NCBI GenBank assembly: GCA_000495415.1
Contig: AWGX01000215.1
Location: 1-9,721, forward strand
Origin: Smithella sp. ME-1
GTDB taxonomy: Bacteria > Desulfobacterota > Syntrophia > Syntrophales > Smithellaceae
Length of the DNA stretch: 9,721 nt
Direction of reading: 5' to 3'
The translations under genes and the position numbers were made by a program. Below, in pieces: positions 6,819-9,721 of this stretch. A model generated the notes under the pieces. It was given only the letters and a program-made list of their open reading frames with translations, did not search any database and was not told the DNA's origin. The stretch's first letter is position 1, and the number at the start of each line of letters is the position of its first letter.

Positions 6819-9182
6819 TTATTCTCTGGTTTTCAATACCTCCACCAAATCAAGATGATCCAGTTTTCGACGTACAATAAATCCAGATATCACAGCCGAA
6901 GCAAGCACTACTGCTGCCGCCTGAGCGTATGTATTTAATTCTATAATCATCGGCACCCGGAAAAGATCATTATCCAGAGCCTGAGCAATATAAGCGCATA
7001 TCCAGTACCCGATAAAAAATCCAAACGGAATGGCAACAAGTGTTATCAACCCTAATTCTCCCAGAAGAATATAGCCTATCTCACCGCGCGTGTATCCCAG
7101 CACTCGCAGAGAAGAAAGCTCGCGGCTGCGTTCTGATAAAGATATTCTTGCGCTGTTATAAACAACACCAAACGCGATGGAACACGCCATTAATGAAGCA
7201 ATAAAAGTAAAAAAGAGCATTGCTTTAGCCATCACGTCATACATATTAGTAATTTCATTTTTTCTGATTACAATTTCTGAAACACGCGGCATTTCTACAA
7301 AAGACCTGAAAAGTTTTTCCCTGTATTTCGAATCTGTGACAAGATAGGCACCGGATACGGTGTCTCCTTCATTCATCAGACGATTGAGTGCGCTTAAATC
7401 CATATAACCCATCACTCCCAGATATTGTTTGGCCAAACCGACAACCTCAACCTGACGAACAGTCTTCGAACCTTCCAAGGCTTCAACAGTTATAAGATCG
7501 CCGGCTTTAACTCCGAGTATCTTGCCCAGATAATCGGTCAGCAAGATGCCCGATGAGGGCAAAGGAATGGTCTTAAGATTTTTATCCAGCAAAAGACTAA
7601 GATGGCTGTCCGGTTCTATTCCATTGATAACGGTTTTATAGCTGCGGTGACCGAACTTAAATTTTACAGGAACTACCCGAAAACTTTCGCCGTCAACGAT
7701 TCCCTGTGTTTCTTTGAGTTCGTATATCGCTCTGTAGGAGGTAGGTTCGGCAAAAGTTACGGTCATGTCTTCTTTCTGCGAAAGAACAAAATGAATATGC
7801 ACCATATAATCAACGGAGTCTTTAAAAAATCCGCTGGAAATCATTGTAGCGCAGGCAACAGCAATACCGATGACCGAAAGAAAAGTACGGATCGGTTTTC
7901 GTTCCACATTACGGATAATTATCCTCGACGGTTGTGATAGCCAATGGCCGATACCTGTTTTCTCAATGAGCGATACTCTGTATTTTGCCGGAGCTTCCGG
8001 TCTCATTGCTTCTGCCGGCGGCTGCCTGGATGCTCTCCAGAGAGAGTGCGCTGTTCCGGCAAGCGCGGAGGCAATGCTTACAAAAACGGCCGCGGTAATC
8101 ACCCATGGATGCAATTTGTAAATAAAAGCCGGGAAACGATATGTTTCCATGTAAATACCGCCAAGCATTTTTCCAAACCAGATGCCGGCGGTTATACCGC
8201 ATAAAATTCCGGCCGTAATAATCAGGACAACCAGCTGCGAATAATGAAAGCCTATATCCGTATTGCTGTAGCCGAACGCTTTGAGCGTGGCAATTTGTTC
8301 GCGTTGAGTATTGATTGTTCTGCTCATGACAACATTCAGCAAAAAAGCGGCGACACAAATAAAAATTGTGGGAAATATTTTAGAACTTGTTTTGAGTTGC
8401 CGGAATTCCTCGTTTAACATACGGTGAGACATCTGATCTTTACGGCCGTATGCACCAAAACCACCGTATCTTCCCAAAATATTATCAAGGTCGCGTATAA
8501 CATCGCTTAACATCACCCCGGGATACAGCGTCAGCACAACATCGTTGAACGCGCCGTCCATGTCGTAGGCTCTGCTGATGGCTTTGCGTGTCATCCACAA
8601 AGCTCCGTAACGTTTGAAATCGGGGCTCATTGCTCCGGCTTTCATCAAGAGAATGTACTCCGGAGAAAGCGCTATGCCGGTAATCGTCAACTTTTTCCAC
8701 TTGCCGTTGATGACCGCCGCAAACTGGTCTGACGGATTAAGATTGTGCGCCTGAGCGAAAGTTTCATTGATGACAACTTCATCATCTCTGAAGGGATCTG
8801 GAAGCCTGCCTTTTCTGAGAAAAAGGCGGTTTAAGATCGGTTTGCCGTCATCGGGAATTGAAATTATCTTGCCGGTAACCGATTCGGTAAACCCCTTGAT
8901 GTCCAACTTGGCCTGTGCGCAAACTCGTGTTTCCAGTTGTTTGATACCGTTAATGTTTTTAATTTTATCTTTGAGGTTTTCCGGCGCTCGCTTTAAATTA
9001 ACAAAGACATCTGCAAAATTGTAATCATTGTAAAATTTAGCCCTGGTGAATTCCAGGGAATGAAACGTACTGATAAACATGATGAAGGTTGCCATGCCGC
9101 TGGTCACAACCAGAGTGATAGCAAAAACCTGGCCTTTCATGTGCCAAAGTTCGCGCCATAGTTTTCGGTTCAGCGCTTTCAT
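6819..9182 (-). CDS. ABC transporter permease with duplicated FtsX/MacB modules
   Basis: A 787-aa inner-membrane protein made of two similar halves. Each half has one N-terminal helix (about 19-40; 432-452), a large periplasmic domain of MacB core type (about 41-267; 453-650), and an FtsX domain with three helices (about 268-288, 316-336, 358-380; 653-675, 705-733, 753-772), giving eight helices in total. The coupling segments that contact the ATPase read REQIATLKAFGYSNTDIGFHY (294-314, halved as REQIATLK and AFGYSNTDIGFHY) and RSRELSSLRVLGYTRGEIGY (685-704), both of the classic 'R-x-x-E-x-x-x-L-r-x-l-G-y' form. Such proteins move substrates mechanically from the periplasm or outer leaflet through an adaptor, rather than across the inner membrane. 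The gene precedes the HlyD-type adaptor, its probable partner. A cognate ATPase is not encoded anywhere in the window. The ribosome binding site is weak, but the ATG at 9182 gives the expected MKALNRKLWRELW start. The substrate is unknown. Confidence 0.93.
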   Translation of the reverse strand: MKALNRKLWRELWHMKGQVFAITLVVTSGMATFIMFISTFHSLEFTRAKFYNDYNFADVFVNLKRAPENLKDKIKNINGIKQLETRVCAQAKLDIKGFTESVTGKIISIPDDGKPILNRLFLRKGRLPDPFRDDEVVINETFAQAHNLNPSDQFAAVINGKWKKLTITGIALSPEYILLMKAGAMSPDFKRYGALWMTRKAISRAYDMDGAFNDVVLTLYPGVMLSDVIRDLDNILGRYGGFGAYGRKDQMSHRMLNEEFRQLKTSSKIFPTIFICVAAFLLNVVMSRTINTQREQIATLKAFGYSNTDIGFHYSQLVVLIITAGILCGITAGIWFGKMLGGIYMETYRFPAFIYKLHPWVITAAVFVSIASALAGTAHSLWRASRQPPAEAMRPEAPAKYRVSLIEKTGIGHWLSQPSRIIIRNVERKPIRTFLSVIGIAVACATMISSGFFKDSVDYMVHIHFVLSQKEDMTVTFAEPTSYRAIYELKETQGIVDGESFRVVPVKFKFGHRSYKTVINGIEPDSHLSLLLDKNLKTIPLPSSGILLTDYLGKILGVKAGDLITVEALEGSKTVRQVEVVGLAKQYLGVMGYMDLSALNRLMNEGDTVSGAYLVTDSKYREKLFRSFVEMPRVSEIVIRKNEITNMYDVMAKAMLFFTFIASLMACSIAFGVVYNSARISLSERSRELSSLRVLGYTRGEIGYILLGELGLITLVAIPFGFFIGYWICAYIAQALDNDLFRVPMIIELNTYAQAAAVVLASAVISGFIVRRKLDHLDLVEVLKTRE

Positions 9183-9203
9183 AATGTTCGCTTTTGCTCA
9201 CCA

Positions 9204-9238
9204 GTTCTAAGTTCAACGTTCTATGTTCAAAGTCGAAG
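9204..9238. repeat. Heptamer tandem repeat (GTTCWAN)n
   Basis: Five consecutive 7-bp units: GTTCTAA, GTTCAAC, GTTCTAT, GTTCAAA and a degenerate GTCGAAG. The phase is perfect across 35 bp. It lies 22 bp upstream of the permease start codon, between it and the small membrane protein gene, and abuts the palindrome at 9239-9254. Similar GTTCAAC-like heptamer runs occur between genes in many bacterial genomes. Translated by accident they give 'RTLNLEL'-like peptides. Function unknown. Confidence 0.75.
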
Positions 9239-9254
9239 TCCGGCGCATGCCGGA
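9239..9254. repeat. Perfect palindrome TCCGGC-GCAT-GCCGGA
   Basis: A 6-bp inverted repeat around GCAT, directly touching the heptamer array. No T-run follows on the minus strand, so it is not an obvious terminator. It could stall or protect the transcript between the small membrane protein and the permease, or mark a REP-like dispersed repeat. Confidence 0.5.
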
Positions 9255-9288
9255 TCAAAATAAATAGTTCAGGAGTAAATGGTTGTTA

Positions 9289-9302
9289 TTGCCCGGCGGC
9301 AA
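9289..9302. repeat. Hairpin TTGCC-CGGC-GGCAA between small gene and permease
   Basis: A perfect 5-bp stem, about 50 bp after the stop of the small membrane protein gene on the minus strand. Flanking GGTTG (9281) and CAACC (9300) allow an alternative pairing. Without a T-run it is at best a weak terminator or an RNA-processing structure. Confidence 0.35.
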
Positions 9303-9350
9303 CCGAGTAATCAAGTATTTCTCCTCAAATAAGTGTTATATCCCCTGAAT

Positions 9351-9587
9351 TTATCTTATTTTAAGACCTACTGTTAATTCGATAATTAAAAACATAAGTA
9401 AACCTAAACACACTAAAAATACACCTACTCTAAACATTTTGCGGTCAGTGTCTGTTACTTTTATCGGTACACCGCTGAAGTATCCTCTTCCGTCGCGTGT
9501 TGCACGACTGTGGCGTAGTATAGATAGTAAAGCAAAACCTATTCCTGTCAAAGCGATGCCTATATAAACGAAAATCGTCTTCATCAT
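9351..9587 (-). CDS. Small two-helix membrane protein, function unknown
   Basis: 78 aa with two hydrophobic helices (about 4-24, TIFVYIGIALTGIGFALLSIL; and 53-72, VGVFLVCLGLLMFLIIEL). They are separated by a polar loop of about 25 residues rich in Arg, Asp and Gly (HSRATRDGRGYF to DTDRKMF). The basic ends suggest a hairpin in the inner membrane; no catalytic motif is seen. Two ATG codons begin the frame (9585-9587 and 9582-9584). GGAGG is 10 nt and TGAGG 4 nt upstream of the first, and TGAGG is 7 nt upstream of the second, so either is usable and the gene is well supported as coding. It precedes the permease by 168 bp, a gap filled with repeats and hairpins, so co-transcription is uncertain. 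I do not recognise the family; it may be an accessory subunit of the exporter or unrelated. Confidence 0.75.
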   Translation of the reverse strand: MMKTIFVYIGIALTGIGFALLSILRHSRATRDGRGYFSGVPIKVTDTDRKMFRVGVFLVCLGLLMFLIIELTVGLKIR

Positions 9588-9703
9588 TTTGCCTCACCCT
9601 CCAATGTGTTTTGCGACAAAACATCTATTTGAGCAGCCGTTGCTTTGTGACCTTTGGAAATAGAGATAGCGCCCTATTATTTATGAGATAACGATAAAAA
9701 TAC

Positions 9704-9721
9704 TGGATTCCCGCCTTCGCG
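9704..9721. repeat. Left half of a dispersed ATTCCC...GGGAAT-type palindromic repeat (cut by window end)
   Basis: The last 18 bases, TGGATTCCCGCCTTCGCG, match the start of a very common intergenic repeat whose usual continuation is GGGAAT plus GAC-like sequence, forming a stem ATTCCC/GGGAAT with a CG-rich loop. Comparable units (dRS3-like) are found in Neisseria and many proteobacterial genomes. Only the left arm and loop lie inside the window, so the call relies on memory of the pattern. Confidence 0.5.

Noticed and set aside
7963..8358. Minus-strand open frame of 131 codons within the permease
   Set aside because: Shifted frame of the permease coding sequence; Cys/Arg-rich translation with no protein features.
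9204..9238. CRISPR array
   Set aside because: Units are 7 bp and directly adjacent with no spacers, so this is a simple tandem repeat.
9037..9258. Minus-strand 73-codon frame beginning in the repeat region
   Set aside because: Its start falls in the palindrome and heptamer array, giving an accidental FEHRTLNLEL peptide, and the rest is the permease in the wrong frame.

Overview
The window looks like a piece of a Gram-negative bacterial chromosome. A HlyD/MacA-type membrane-fusion protein implies an outer membrane. The mix of genes would suit Desulfobacterota (for example syntrophs or sulfate reducers): glycosyltransferases, an FtsX-type exporter, an archaeal-style UPF0200 kinase, and dispersed palindromic repeats with a heptamer array. 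That placement is an inference from gene content and style only, as there is no rRNA or marker gene. Apart from a gene end cut by the left edge, every gene lies on the minus strand.

Left part (1-4800), a surface-polysaccharide region. The last codons of a plus-strand GT4-like glycosyltransferase (3-116) converge on a minus-strand block of four glycosyltransferases. These are two GT-B fold enzymes (141-1439 complete; 1455-2396 divergent, lacking the second Glu of the E-x7-E motif) and two GT-A/GT2 enzymes (3160-4029 and 4010-4789, overlapping by 20 bp). A 763-bp non-coding gap (2397-3159) separates the pairs. It holds what reads as the decayed C-terminus of an IS91-like transposase and several small palindromes. 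Parts of the glycosyltransferase block are very AT-rich: 15 of 60 bases are G/C at 4321-4380, against 42 of 60 at 6301-6360. Together these genes probably build an O-antigen, capsule or exopolysaccharide oligosaccharide, one enzyme per linkage; no sugar can be assigned from sequence.

Middle (4820-5341). A 173-aa P-loop protein of the UPF0200 / dephospho-CoA-kinase-like type sits directly upstream of the GT2 pair (30-bp gap) and has its own good ribosome binding site.

Right part (5421-9587), an export module. A 78-aa two-helix membrane protein of unknown function is followed by a 787-aa duplicated FtsX/MacB-type ABC permease and then a 400-aa membrane-fusion protein. No ATP-binding subunit is present in the window, so the engine of this exporter must be encoded elsewhere or beyond the right edge. 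The gaps in this part hold a heptamer repeat array with an adjoining palindrome, a possible promoter with overlapping inverted repeats ahead of the fusion protein, and at the right border half of a common dispersed palindromic repeat.

I see no CRISPR array, tRNA or rRNA, and no clear undescribed multi-gene system. The most unusual items are the UPF0200 kinase with Asn in the P-loop, the glycosyltransferase with a broken E-x7-E motif, the exporter without an ATPase, and the transposase remnant.
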